Origin: a candidate division Hyd24-12 bacterium UBA6080
Lineage (GTDB): Bacteria; Fermentibacterota; Fermentibacteria; Fermentibacterales; JCC-6
Length of the DNA stretch: 64,000 nucleotides
Assembly (NCBI GenBank): GCA_002436025.1
Contig: DIXM01000016.1
Location: 29,330 to 93,329 of the forward strand
Reading direction: 5' to 3'
Below, piece after piece: positions 8,241 through 17,270 of the stretch. How positions within the stretch are numbered: the first letter of the stretch is position 1; every line of letters begins with the position of its first letter. The notes under the pieces are model-generated. The model saw only the letters and a program-made list of their open reading frames with translations, made no database searches and was not told the DNA's origin. The translations under genes and the position numbers were made by a program.

Positions 8241-8336
8241 CGGTGAACAACCAGATCAAGCACAACTGTCTTCAGACTATTGAAGCTCAGGTTTTCGCAG
8301 TCAGCTGATTTGGGGCGTTTTTAAGCGAGGAATGAA

Positions 8337-8813
8337 GTGCAGAACAAAATCGAAATCCGAGAAGCAACACAGGCTGATTTGCCGGACATAGTTGAACTCT
8401 GGAAAAGCATAATGGATTTCCATCGCAACCTTGATTCATTCTTCTCCAGATCTCAAGATGGTCACCGTAATTATCTTGATTGGGTCATAAAGGAGATGGA
8501 GTCTGACAATTCCGAGCTCTTCATAGCTGAATCAAAGGGGAAGCTACTGGGATACATTAAGATACAGACATCCGATTATCCTCCTGTATTTGAAAAGAAA
8601 AAGTACGGCATGATTTCAGATGCTATTGTGAATGAAAAGTATCGAAGAAAGGGGATTGGAGAAGCGTTGTTCCATCGGGCAATGGGTTGGTTCAAGGAAA
8701 AGGAGATTGAAAGAGTCGAGCTAAGGGTAGCAAATGTTAATCCTGTTGCCCGGGGGTTCTGGAAGAAAATGGGCTTTCGCCCATACATGACAACGATGTT
8801 CAAAGAGGAATAG
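8337..8813 (+). CDS. GNAT-family N-acetyltransferase
   Basis: The protein has 158 residues with the GNAT fold. The acetyl-CoA motif A reads VNEKYRRKGIGEALFHRAM, followed by the motif B region VNPVARGFWKKMGFRPY. The substrate is unknown. The GTG start is preceded by GAGG at six bases. Base composition is more AT-rich than the flanking core genes, matching the preceding toxin-antitoxin pair, so the two probably arrived as accessory DNA. Confidence 0.8.
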   Translation: MQNKIEIREATQADLPDIVELWKSIMDFHRNLDSFFSRSQDGHRNYLDWVIKEMESDNSELFIAESKGKLLGYIKIQTSDYPPVFEKKKYGMISDAIVNEKYRRKGIGEALFHRAMGWFKEKEIERVELRVANVNPVARGFWKKMGFRPYMTTMFKEE

Positions 8814-8960
8814 AGCTTCAACCACAGCATGAACCAGACGCCTGCTGGGGTATGAGGTAAGGTAGACGGCGCTGTTTACGCTGACTGTTACCCAAATGAT
8901 GATGGGAAGCACGAGAGACTGGTTGAAAGCCTGGAATGGTTCAATGTCCGATAATAGATA

Positions 8961-10541
8961 TTATGTAAAGTTGCTATTCTTTCCGGTTTCCCGGGCCAGT
9001 TCACCAACGAGCTGAACAGCCCTCTCCCTCAGGGCCAGGAAAGCCTCGCTTCCCGGTTCCCTCCCGGATATTGCCTGCTCCAGATCCTTCCAGAGCCGTT
9101 GAATGCTTCGTGACAGCAACGTGTCGATCTCTTTGTTGTCCAGCCAGTCCGCCAGCTCCTCACAGCCCAGGTATTTCCTGCCGCCGGTCAGCAGCCTTGA
9201 AAGTTCCCCCTCGAAACGGTTCAGCAGTTCTTCCGGGTTCCCGGCGGAAGCGACCGAATCGTTCCCGTGCTTCCTGCGCCCGCTGTGCAGGATGAGCACT
9301 GTACTTATCACCACAAGGATTCCCAGCGACAGGATCACCCATGTGGTTGCCGGCAGGCCGTTCGAGCTCCTGTCGGGTATCTCTATCTCGCGGTCCGGCC
9401 TGGGAAGGGTCCTTATGTCAATGCTGCACGGCTCCATTACCGAAGTCCCGTAACAGGCGTGCTTCCTGTCCAGCCACAGCAGCGTGTCGGGGCCGAAGAC
9501 CACCGTGCCCGTGTCGGAAGGTTCCACGATGAAATCCCACCACACACCTTCGTCGTCGCTTCCGTGGGCACTCTCGAGGACCGTTGCAGCGCCCTGTACC
9601 GTAAAAGAAGGATAGTCAGCACAATACGGTGCTCCTGGGCCTGTTACCCTCAGCCTGACCGACCGTTCCCCGGCCTGCCCGATGGCAAAACCAAGCCTCT
9701 CGACCGCCACCTGAACGCTGTCCAGCAGAATGCCGTCCCACTTCTCGGGCACGGGTTCGGGAAAAGGAAAAACGTCGACAGTAAGCGAGTCACTCACCAG
9801 GTAATCCTTGGGCGCCGAGTAAAGCAGGCTGTTCTCGTAAGTTATCTGGGCACTTACTGTTGGAATGTCGAGGACTCCGGCGCACGCAGGCACGAACGCC
9901 GCCGTGAAGAACCTGGCCCTGTTCACCCCCGATATCCGGGAGTGCTGCCACTCTATCGAAGGGAGCTCCTCGGTGACGGTTATGACGCCCCTCTCGGCGC
10001 CGCTCCAGGCATAGGATATGTCCCCTACATTGTAAGATGAATAGATATAATAATCTATTGTTACTGGAATGCCGGGATAAACCCTTCCACGTGTATCGTT
10101 CCGTATCTCGGGGGTTATCCATGAATGCCCCCGGGATGAGCGATCGGGCTGTGAAGAGCCCGATGAGCCCCCGCCCCCAACGACGAAAACGTTCCGCCTG
10201 GGCACAGTGAAGCGTCCCGCCCCCTGCGTGTCTATCTCTATTGGACCAAGTGTCCATTCTCCTGGCGATACGGCGACGAACATCAGCTCAAGCGTGAACT
10301 GGTTCTGGCGGGTCGTCCCGGTCGGTGTGTTCACTGTGGCCATCGAACCCGAGGTGGCTGAAGCCACGAACTGAAGCCCCGGGCCTGTGACGGGAGCCCC
10401 TGATGAAATGCCGTTGCAGGAAGAGGAAACGCACCTCACGGTGAGGCTGAAGGTCTCACCGAGGCGCACGCTGTCCGGGCACTCAACGTTGAAGGGCGAC
10501 GTTCCGGCCAGGACCGCAAGAAAGAGCGCGAAGCCTACCAA
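8961..10541 (-). CDS. batD: BatD-like membrane protein
   Basis: The protein has 526 residues: a signal-anchor N-terminus, then extracytoplasmic beta-rich domains (LGETFSLTVRC ... ELMFVAVSPGEWTLGPIEI, the BatD 'oxygen tolerance' pattern), then a transmembrane helix near residue 405 (TTWVILSLGILVVISTVLIL) and a cytoplasmic helical tail. BatD proteins accompany BatA/BatB in Bacteroides-type aerotolerance operons; their molecular role is unresolved. It begins at TTG inside the end of the BatC-like gene. It is the last gene of the long minus-strand chain. Confidence 0.8.
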   Translation of the reverse strand: MVGFALFLAVLAGTSPFNVECPDSVRLGETFSLTVRCVSSSCNGISSGAPVTGPGLQFVASATSGSMATVNTPTGTTRQNQFTLELMFVAVSPGEWTLGPIEIDTQGAGRFTVPRRNVFVVGGGGSSGSSQPDRSSRGHSWITPEIRNDTRGRVYPGIPVTIDYYIYSSYNVGDISYAWSGAERGVITVTEELPSIEWQHSRISGVNRARFFTAAFVPACAGVLDIPTVSAQITYENSLLYSAPKDYLVSDSLTVDVFPFPEPVPEKWDGILLDSVQVAVERLGFAIGQAGERSVRLRVTGPGAPYCADYPSFTVQGAATVLESAHGSDDEGVWWDFIVEPSDTGTVVFGPDTLLWLDRKHACYGTSVMEPCSIDIRTLPRPDREIEIPDRSSNGLPATTWVILSLGILVVISTVLILHSGRRKHGNDSVASAGNPEELLNRFEGELSRLLTGGRKYLGCEELADWLDNKEIDTLLSRSIQRLWKDLEQAISGREPGSEAFLALRERAVQLVGELARETGKNSNFT

Positions 10542-11302
10542 GTCGGGGTCCCCGGAACACCCACCCCGGAAGCGTCCTTGTCGCCCCTGGGTTCGGCTTC
10601 CTCCACCATGTCGAGGATCCTCTGGGCCTCGTCCTGCGTCATCTCTCCATCAGCAGGCGGCGGAGGCTGATGGGTGTCTTCGCTGTTGTCGTCACCACCC
10701 TGATCCTCTTCGTTCTCGTTTTCGTTCTCGTTCTCGCTCTCGTCTTCGTTCTCCCCCTGTTGATCTTCCTGCTCTTCGTCGTCCTGGCTTTCTTCCTGAT
10801 CTTCGTTCTCGCTCTCGCTCTCGTCCTCGCTCTCATCATCGTTCTGCTGAGACTGATCGGGCGGGGGTTCGCGGCTGTCGAGCCACCTGAGGGCGACCTC
10901 GTAGTTGTGCCGCATGAGTGAGTCGGCAGTTGCCGAGGCAACGCGGGGCAGAAGTGTGTTCAACTGCCTTTCCACACCGGCGTAGTCCTCCCCGGCCATT
11001 GCCTTTCCCAGTGCTGCGGAAACACCGGCGTTGAAGAGTGAGTCCCCCCCGAGGCCATCCCATTCCGAAAGCCCGGTCATGATGGTGTCGGCCCTGCCCC
11101 AGAGGCCCATCTCACCGGATAACGCAGCCAGATTGTAAAGGGCCCTGGGTTCGTGGGGCATCCGCTCGGCTATCTCTGCGAACAGTGATGTGGCGGCCTC
11201 TCGTTCACCCGATGACCAGAGCTCGAGGGCTTCGGTGTAGAGCCCCAGAAGGGGCCGCTCTCCCGTTGACTGCAGCAGCGGGAGCAGAAGGAAGAGTATC
11301 AC
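10535..11302 (-). CDS. batC: BatC-like TPR protein with an acidic low-complexity region
   Basis: The protein has 255 residues. An N-terminal hydrophobic segment precedes helical repeats of TPR type (EALELWSSGEREAATSLFAE; EPRALYNLAALSG). From about residue 175 a run of some 55 residues is almost entirely Asp, Glu, Gln, Asn and Ser. BatC proteins elsewhere also combine TPRs with a charged tail. The GTG start overlaps the batB stop (GTGA). The acidic region is encoded by GA-rich codon repeats (10,680-10,860), which may vary in length between strains. Confidence 0.72.
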   Translation of the reverse strand: MILFLLLPLLQSTGERPLLGLYTEALELWSSGEREAATSLFAEIAERMPHEPRALYNLAALSGEMGLWGRADTIMTGLSEWDGLGGDSLFNAGVSAALGKAMAGEDYAGVERQLNTLLPRVASATADSLMRHNYEVALRWLDSREPPPDQSQQNDDESEDESESENEDQEESQDDEEQEDQQGENEDESENENENENEEDQGGDDNSEDTHQPPPPADGEMTQDEAQRILDMVEEAEPRGDKDASGVGVPGTPTW

Positions 11303-12279
11303 AGCCCCCTCCTCTCCAGTAAAAGGGCCAGCGAGAAGAGAAGCAGTGCGGCACCAAGGAAGAGCTGGTAGCGCCTTCCAGGGCCGATGTTGGCGGACTG
11401 GAGCCTTGCGTCGCGCGAACTCATCTCAAGAAGCTGCTGGACCGGCTCAGACAGGTCCCCCGCTTCGGAGATGCGGGTGTAGAACCCCCCCGTTCCATCG
11501 GCCAGGCGTATCAGTGGCTCCTCCTCGAGCACCGTTCTCACTGTGTCGCCCTCGAAAACGATGACCCCTCCCCTGCCGTCGGGAACCGGTGCGGGCGTGT
11601 CGCCCCCGACACCCACGGTTACAAGGGCCATTCCGCGGTTCACAGCGGTTTCGATGGAGAGTTCGGTGCTGAGGTCGTGAAACCCGCCGTCGCTGAAGAT
11701 GATGCCGACCCGGGATTCGAGGTCTTCGCCCGGAAGGGCGTCGGCCATTACCGAGACCAGGTTGCCCATCGATGTCCCGGAGGGCAGGAAGACGGGGTCT
11801 TCGCTGCTCATGGGGATGCGGCTGTACAGGAACTCGGCGTCGAGCGTTATGGGGACCGCCAGCCTGGATTGCCCGCTGAACAGGACAAGGCTGAAGCGGG
11901 TGTCGGGCAGCGCGCCGACAAGCCTTCTTATCTCGGAGGCGGCCCTTCCAAGCCTGGTTGGAGCCTCGTCGTCACAGGCCATCGACCTGCTTACGTCAAG
12001 GGCGATGGCCACGTTCCTGCCCCCCGCGGGCAGAAAGGCTTCGTCCCTTCCCCAGGTGGGCCCCGCAAGGGCGAAAACTGCAAGGAGTATCCCGACGGTC
12101 CAGATCCACCGGGAGAGAAGGCGGCGGGGTGGCGGTTCGATGCCAACCCGTTCCCACAGCACTGGACGGACGAACCTTCTGAGCCTCTCGTCCTCGTCGG
12201 CGAGCCAGACCGTCCGCAGCCAGTGCCATACCGGGGCGATGACCAGCATCAGAAGCAGAAAAGGCCTTTCGAAGGTCAT
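11299..12279 (-). CDS. batB: BatB-like VWA-domain membrane protein
   Basis: The protein has 326 residues. Two N-terminal transmembrane segments (about 7-25 and 57-75) precede a von Willebrand A domain with the metal-ion adhesion motif DVSRSM (D95), and a final helix lies near the C-terminus. It is predicted to interact with BatA and the MoxR ATPase. ATG 12279 was chosen because it forms ATGA with the batA stop and has a G-rich ribosome site; the frame extends 11 codons further upstream without support. Confidence 0.85.
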   Translation of the reverse strand: MTFERPFLLLMLVIAPVWHWLRTVWLADEDERLRRFVRPVLWERVGIEPPPRRLLSRWIWTVGILLAVFALAGPTWGRDEAFLPAGGRNVAIALDVSRSMACDDEAPTRLGRAASEIRRLVGALPDTRFSLVLFSGQSRLAVPITLDAEFLYSRIPMSSEDPVFLPSGTSMGNLVSVMADALPGEDLESRVGIIFSDGGFHDLSTELSIETAVNRGMALVTVGVGGDTPAPVPDGRGGVIVFEGDTVRTVLEEEPLIRLADGTGGFYTRISEAGDLSEPVQQLLEMSSRDARLQSANIGPGRRYQLFLGAALLLFSLALLLERRGL

Positions 12280-13211
12280 TCTCCCCCCCCTATGGTTTTC
12301 AGCACGCGCCATTTAAGGAACATGCCGAAGAGGAGAAGGATCAACCCGGCCCAGAACCAGCCAAGATACCTGTCGATGTAAATGAAGAGCCCTTCAGGCG
12401 GGAGTGTTGAGGCTTCGAGGGAGTCTATCGAGTCGTAAACGTCCGAGAGGTCGGTGGACGAGTAGGCGTCGAAGAGCCTTCCGTTGTTGATGGTCGCTAT
12501 GCTGGCAAGGGTTTCCCGGTCGACCCCGTAGGCGTCCTGCTCGGTGCCTATGGCAACGGTGTACACCGCGATGCTGTCACCGTGCAGGGTGTGAACGGCG
12601 TTCGCCACCGTGATGGGGTCGACCCTGCCGGCCGTTTCCATCCCGTCGCTGAGAAGGACTATGACCCTTCGCGATGTTGCCGACCCTCCCAGCCCCCTGG
12701 CAGCCGCGGCGAGCCCCGCCCCTATGGCGGTCCCGTCCTGCAGATGCCCTATGGCCGCCCTTTCCACGAACCTGCACAGCGTCTCGTGGTCGAATGTGGG
12801 CGGACAGATGACAAGCGGTTCGGCTGCGTAAAGGGTGAGCCCGATCCTGTCGTTCGGCCTTCCCGCTATGAACTCGAGCGCAGCCGCCTTGGCCGCCGCC
12901 AGCCTGTTGGGTCTGAAGTCTTCAGCCAGCATGCTGGTGGAGACATCAAGGGTTATCACGATGTCCAGCCCCTCGGTGGCGTCAGGCAGCCTCTCGTAAC
13001 CGTACTGGGGCCTGGCCAGGGCGATGAACAGGCAGAGAATTCCGCACCAGATAACCACCGAAGCTATCCCTGTCGACGCGCCGGGTGTGTTCATACCGGT
13101 GAAGGGACCCGTGAAGACGACACCCTTCTCCTTCCTGACCCTGGTCAGGGCGTGAATGACAAGAAGAAGGGGAAAGCCCAGAAGGGCCGGCCAGAAGTGG
13201 AAACCTGTCAT
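12276..13211 (-). CDS. batA: BatA-like VWA-domain membrane protein
   Basis: The protein has 311 residues: two N-terminal transmembrane helices, a VWA domain with a complete MIDAS (DVSTSM, D89; the later threonine in DGTAIG; LLSDG), and one C-terminal transmembrane helix. This is the standard BatA architecture, with the VWA domain outside the membrane helices. The gene starts in an ATGA overlap with the preceding unknown gene and overlaps batB in the same way. Confidence 0.87.
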   Translation of the reverse strand: MTGFHFWPALLGFPLLLVIHALTRVRKEKGVVFTGPFTGMNTPGASTGIASVVIWCGILCLFIALARPQYGYERLPDATEGLDIVITLDVSTSMLAEDFRPNRLAAAKAAALEFIAGRPNDRIGLTLYAAEPLVICPPTFDHETLCRFVERAAIGHLQDGTAIGAGLAAAARGLGGSATSRRVIVLLSDGMETAGRVDPITVANAVHTLHGDSIAVYTVAIGTEQDAYGVDRETLASIATINNGRLFDAYSSTDLSDVYDSIDSLEASTLPPEGLFIYIDRYLGWFWAGLILLLFGMFLKWRVLKTIGGGE

Positions 13212-14038
13212 GGCTCCCTCCGGGTGAGTTCCGCAAGGATCTCGATGAAGCCCCTGCTCTTCTCCCTGCTGCTTCCCCTGTTGGCGTAGATCTGAAGCAC
13301 TATCTCCCGCATGAGAGGTCTGGCCCTTTCGAGGAACCTGCCTGCACCCTTCTCGCGAGCGAGCTGCCTATCCATCTGGTACAGGGTGAGGGCCGGGTTA
13401 CCGAGCCCGAACCTCCCCGCAACGATTGATCTGAAGATGCTCTCCATCTGTGCGTAAAGGGCTTTCCAGTCGCCGTGTACGAACGCGTCACCCTCGAGAA
13501 GCGACATGACCCTTCTGTCCATGGGCGTGTCTTCGTATCCGGAGGGTTCAATGGGTACAGCCCCCCTCCTCCGCTTCCGGACCAGGAACCATGCGGCCGC
13601 TCCCGCACAGAGAAGGAATCCTCCGATGACGGGGAGCCACGGGAAAGCCGGAGGTCTCCCCCATGAGAGCCAGAAGGCCCGCAACCGAAGGTAGTCCAGC
13701 GGGAAACCCGGGGGGATGCTCATTACTGCCGGAGCGGGCGCGAACGCCGGCGCGGGGATGGAGTCGGGTATCAGTGCGGTCACGAGAAGAACGGGTCCTG
13801 AAAGGAACAGTGTGTCGCCGTCATGAAAAGCAGGCAGGTCCGGCAGGGTGAGAGTGTCGAGTCGAAGGGGAACGATGCTGACGTTTCCTCTGTCCGTCGC
13901 CAGGACCGAGAAGGACTCTCCCGGCGGCAGCTCCCCGGCCTCGTAACCGGGAGGAAGGCCGTAGTCTACAGTAACTGGAAGCCCCAGTGGCACTTCTATC
14001 ACCGTAAGAAGCACCGCCCGCAGAAGGATGGGAACCAT
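13208..14038 (-). CDS. Uncharacterised membrane protein of the Bat operon
   Basis: The protein has 276 residues: a signal-like N-terminus, a beta-rich extracytoplasmic part of about 130 residues, one transmembrane helix (about 142-160, LPVIGGFLLCAGAAAWFLV) followed by KRRR, and a helical cytoplasmic tail. Position and architecture match the variable gene found between DUF58 and batA in many Bat operons, but I do not recognise a named family. It overlaps both neighbours by one to four bases, so it is very likely co-expressed. Confidence 0.65.
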   Translation of the reverse strand: MVPILLRAVLLTVIEVPLGLPVTVDYGLPPGYEAGELPPGESFSVLATDRGNVSIVPLRLDTLTLPDLPAFHDGDTLFLSGPVLLVTALIPDSIPAPAFAPAPAVMSIPPGFPLDYLRLRAFWLSWGRPPAFPWLPVIGGFLLCAGAAAWFLVRKRRRGAVPIEPSGYEDTPMDRRVMSLLEGDAFVHGDWKALYAQMESIFRSIVAGRFGLGNPALTLYQMDRQLAREKGAGRFLERARPLMREIVLQIYANRGSSREKSRGFIEILAELTRREP

Positions 14039-14925
14039 CAGTGCCTTCTCCTTCTTTTCCGTACGGAGAAGAACCTTCTGAGGGGAAGGACCAGGTCATC
14101 TGCGGTTGAGATGCTCACAAGGTCGAGCCTGGCAGTTCGACAGAGGGTTTCGCGCGCGGCCGAACGGGCCTGGACCGCCCTGTTGAACTCGTCCTGCCAG
14201 CGCCGCGAGCCGGTGTCGGCAACCCTCTCCGTGCCGGTCTCGGGATCGCGGAAGCGTATCCTGCCGACCGGCGGGACCCTCGTCTCACGGGGGTCGAAAA
14301 CGTGTATGCCCACAAGGTCGTGCCTCTCCGAGAAGGACCTGAGAAGTTTCCGTGAGTCCTCATCGTAGCGGAAATCACTTATCAGGAAGACGAGCGCCCT
14401 CCTCTTCAAAACCCTGCCCAGGAATGTCAGGGCGCTGTTAACATCAGCCTTTTCCCTGTGATCGGAGGCTTCGAGCACCGTCTTTATGATGCCCAGGGCG
14501 TGGGAGCGACCCTTGTCCGGCGGGATGTAGTCGTGAACTTTGTTGCTGAACGAGAGCAACCCAACCCTGTCATTGCTTCTCACGGCGGAAAGGGCCAGCA
14601 CCGCCGCCGTTTCGGCCACGCGGTCCGCCTTGGTGAGGCTCACCGAACCGAAGTTGAGGCTTCCCGACACATCAACGAGAAGAACGACGAGCAGCTCCCT
14701 CTCCTCGGCCAGCACACGGACGTGGGGGTGGCTGCTCCTGGCGGTGACGTTCCAGTCAATAAGCCTGGGGTCGTCACCTTCAGAATAGCGCCGGAATTCA
14801 CAGAACTCCATGCCCTGCCCCCGGAAGATCGAGCGGTAATCACCACCGATGAGCTGTTCCACCAGCTTTCGGGTGTGTATCTCGATTCGCCGGACCCGGC
14901 GGAAAAGGCTGTGGGTTGCTTCCAT
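14038..14925 (-). CDS. DUF58 domain protein
   Basis: The protein has 295 residues with the DUF58 core G-x-EFCEFRRYSEGDDPRLIDWN followed by a degenerate VWA-like domain (LLVDVSGSLNFG). DUF58 proteins are almost always encoded beside MoxR ATPases and are thought to be their clients or adaptors. ATG 14925 was chosen because the DUF58 homology begins there and moxR ends two bases before it; the upstream open frame is antisense-like, Arg/Ser/Pro-rich sequence. The C-terminus is very basic (RKRRRRH). Confidence 0.85.
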   Translation of the reverse strand: MEATHSLFRRVRRIEIHTRKLVEQLIGGDYRSIFRGQGMEFCEFRRYSEGDDPRLIDWNVTARSSHPHVRVLAEERELLVVLLVDVSGSLNFGSVSLTKADRVAETAAVLALSAVRSNDRVGLLSFSNKVHDYIPPDKGRSHALGIIKTVLEASDHREKADVNSALTFLGRVLKRRALVFLISDFRYDEDSRKLLRSFSERHDLVGIHVFDPRETRVPPVGRIRFRDPETGTERVADTGSRRWQDEFNRAVQARSAARETLCRTARLDLVSISTADDLVLPLRRFFSVRKRRRRH

Positions 14926-14926
14926 C

Positions 14927-15925
14927 TTATCTTGTGCCCACGGGCACCTTGTCCAGAATGGTCCTGATGATCTGCTCCACCCCCACCTGCTCGGCCTCGG
15001 CTTCGAACGAGCGGATGATCCGGTGGCGCAGCACCGCCGGGGCAACCTCCTTGATGAGGTCGGGCGTGACGAACGCCTGCCCCCCAAGCACGGCAAGGGC
15101 ACGGGCGCCGGCGATGAGGGCCAGGCTGCCCCTGGGGCTGGCGCCGACGGTGATGAGCGTTTCGAGGTCCTTCAGTTTTGCCTGTTTGGGGTTGCGGGTG
15201 GAATCAACGAGCCTCACTGCGTAATCCAGGGCCTCGGGCTCAACTATGATGCTTTTCACGGTGTTCTGGATCTCAATGACATCCTCAGGTGTCAGAACGG
15301 GTTCAGCCGGAGGCACCCCGAACCCCCCCATCCTCTGGAGGATAAGCTTCTCCTCTTCGATGGTGGGGTAGTCGACACGCAGTTTCATGAGGAACCGGTC
15401 AACCTGTGCTTCGGGCAGAGGGTAGGTTCCCTCCTGCTCGATGGGGTTCTGCGTGGCCATCACGAAGAAGGGCCTGGGCAGCGGATGGGTCGTTCCGCCG
15501 AAAGTCACCTGGCGCTCCTGCATGGCCTCGAGAAGGGCGCTCTGAACCTTGGCGGGTGCCCTGTTGATCTCGTCGGCCAGGATGAGCTGGGCGAAGATGG
15601 GGCCCTTCCTTTCCACAAAACCGCCCGTGTTCTGCTGATAGATCAGGGTGCCGGTGATGTCAGCCGGCATCAGGTCGGGTGTGAACTGGATCCTTTGAAA
15701 GGTTCCGCTTATGCAGCGGGAGAGGGTGAAGGCAGCAAGCGTCTTCGCAAGCCCCGGAACACCCTCGATCAGCACGTGGCCGTCGCAGAGGAGCGCGGTG
15801 AGCAACCCTGTTCGAAGCTCCTCCTGCCCCACTATCACCCGGGAGAACTCTTCGGTAACCCTGCCGAGCCTCTCCCCCGCAGCGGCGACCATGCTTTCGA
15901 TTTCAGCGATGGATCTACTGGACAT
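14927..15925 (-). CDS. MoxR-type AAA+ ATPase
   Basis: The protein has 332 residues. Walker A is GVPGLAKT (55-62), Walker B is LILADEINRAP, and the sensor-1 region contains MATQNPIEQEGTYPLPEAQ. MoxR ATPases act as chaperones in assembling metal-containing or membrane complexes together with VWA proteins, and the DUF58 and BatA/B partners are immediately downstream. ATG 15925 has GGAGGGGG upstream; the frame continues ten codons further with a poorer site. It overlaps the phosphomannomutase stop by 11 bases. Confidence 0.9.
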   Translation of the reverse strand: MSSRSIAEIESMVAAAGERLGRVTEEFSRVIVGQEELRTGLLTALLCDGHVLIEGVPGLAKTLAAFTLSRCISGTFQRIQFTPDLMPADITGTLIYQQNTGGFVERKGPIFAQLILADEINRAPAKVQSALLEAMQERQVTFGGTTHPLPRPFFVMATQNPIEQEGTYPLPEAQVDRFLMKLRVDYPTIEEEKLILQRMGGFGVPPAEPVLTPEDVIEIQNTVKSIIVEPEALDYAVRLVDSTRNPKQAKLKDLETLITVGASPRGSLALIAGARALAVLGGQAFVTPDLIKEVAPAVLRHRIIRSFEAEAEQVGVEQIIRTILDKVPVGTR

Positions 15926-17270
15926 TGCAGCCCCCTCCGGCTTCACGGATGACATTTCTCACATACCGCTCATACTCCGCGAGCTGTTCACCGGTTTCAG
16001 CCTCGAACCTCATCACGAGCACGGGTTGTGTGTTCGAAGCCCTGACCAGTCCCCAGCCCGAGGGGAAGTTTATCCTTATGCCGTCGATGGTGGAATAGTC
16101 GGCGCCCCTGGCCTCGAGTATCCGGCAGGCCTCCGAAACTATCGCGAACTTCAAGCTGTCCGGGCAGTCCTCGCGGATCTCGGGAGTGGTGAAAGTTTCG
16201 GGAAGGTGCGCCGTAAGGGAAGACACTGGGCCGGGTGCCCGGCATGCCGTCTCAATGAACCTGAGGGCGGCGTAGAGGGCGTCGTCATACCCGAAATATC
16301 TGTCCCGGAAGAAGATGTGCCCGCTCATCTCACCCGCGAGAAGGGCGTTCCTCTCAGCCATGGCATCCTTGATGATGCTGTGGCCGGTGGGGACCATGAG
16401 GGGTATGCCCCCAAGTCTCTCCACCTCTTTGAAGAAGGTCCCGGATGCCTTGACCTCGCTAATGACAAGGGCGCCGGGGTTGTCCGCGAGCACGCCCGCA
16501 GCAAGCACGCACAGTATCCTGTCGCCGAATATGACACTGGCGTTCTCGTCCACTATGCCCAGCCTGTCGGCGTCGCCGTCGAAGGCTATCCCAAGGTCGG
16601 CCTTCTCGCGAAGCACCGTTTCACGCAGTGCAGCAAGGTTTTCCATCACTGTGGGGTCGGGGTGATGGTTGGGGAAGCTGCCGTCAGGCTCGCAGAAAAG
16701 GGGAACCACCCTGTGACCAAGCTCCCCCAGTATTGTCAGGGCGGTGTCACCTCCGGTTCCGTTCCCTGCATCAACCACGATCTTCAGTGACCTTCCGTGC
16801 GCGAACTCGGCCCTGAGCCTGTCAAGGTACTTTTCCCGCACGGAGACGGCCCTGACGTCAAGAACCCCCGGAGTGAAAGTGCATTTCATCATGCGGCTGC
16901 CAAGGGCCGCGAGCTCGTCGCCCCACACACCATGCAGCCCCTTCATTATCTTGAAGCCGTTGTACTCTGGGGGATTGTGGCTGCCGGTGATCATCACCGT
17001 GACCGCCGGGGCAAGCTCGTACGCCGCGAAGTATGTCATTGGTGTGGTCTGGACGCCGAGGTCAAGGACCCGGCTGCCCGCGGCACACGCTCCCAGTGCC
17101 AGATCGAGGAAAAGGGCTTCGCCGGAGGGTCTGCAGTCGCGGCCCACGGCCACGACACCGCCTTCGGCCAGTTCACCGAGTACGAAACCAAGGTTTCTCA
17201 CCGTGTCCGGTGTGAGATCCTCCCTCACAAGACCGCGAATGTCGTACTTCCGCACTATCTCAGGGTTCAA
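15915..17270 (-). CDS. Phosphomannomutase/phosphoglucomutase
   Basis: The protein has 451 residues in the alpha-D-phosphohexomutase family. The catalytic phosphoserine is S97 in TGSHNPP. The metal loop is DGDADRLGI, the sugar loop is GEMSGHIFF and the phosphate-binding loop is RASNTQPVLVMRFEA. It interconverts hexose 1- and 6-phosphates for cell-surface polysaccharides; the mannose versus glucose preference cannot be told from sequence alone. It starts at TTG in a TTGA overlap with the upstream gene. Confidence 0.9.
   Translation of the reverse strand: MNPEIVRKYDIRGLVREDLTPDTVRNLGFVLGELAEGGVVAVGRDCRPSGEALFLDLALGACAAGSRVLDLGVQTTPMTYFAAYELAPAVTVMITGSHNPPEYNGFKIMKGLHGVWGDELAALGSRMMKCTFTPGVLDVRAVSVREKYLDRLRAEFAHGRSLKIVVDAGNGTGGDTALTILGELGHRVVPLFCEPDGSFPNHHPDPTVMENLAALRETVLREKADLGIAFDGDADRLGIVDENASVIFGDRILCVLAAGVLADNPGALVISEVKASGTFFKEVERLGGIPLMVPTGHSIIKDAMAERNALLAGEMSGHIFFRDRYFGYDDALYAALRFIETACRAPGPVSSLTAHLPETFTTPEIREDCPDSLKFAIVSEACRILEARGADYSTIDGIRINFPSGWGLVRASNTQPVLVMRFEAETGEQLAEYERYVRNVIREAGGGCNVQ

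Noticed and set aside
14849..15952. Plus-strand open frame of 367 codons opposite moxR
   Set aside because: Exact antisense of Walker motifs in moxR; not protein-like.
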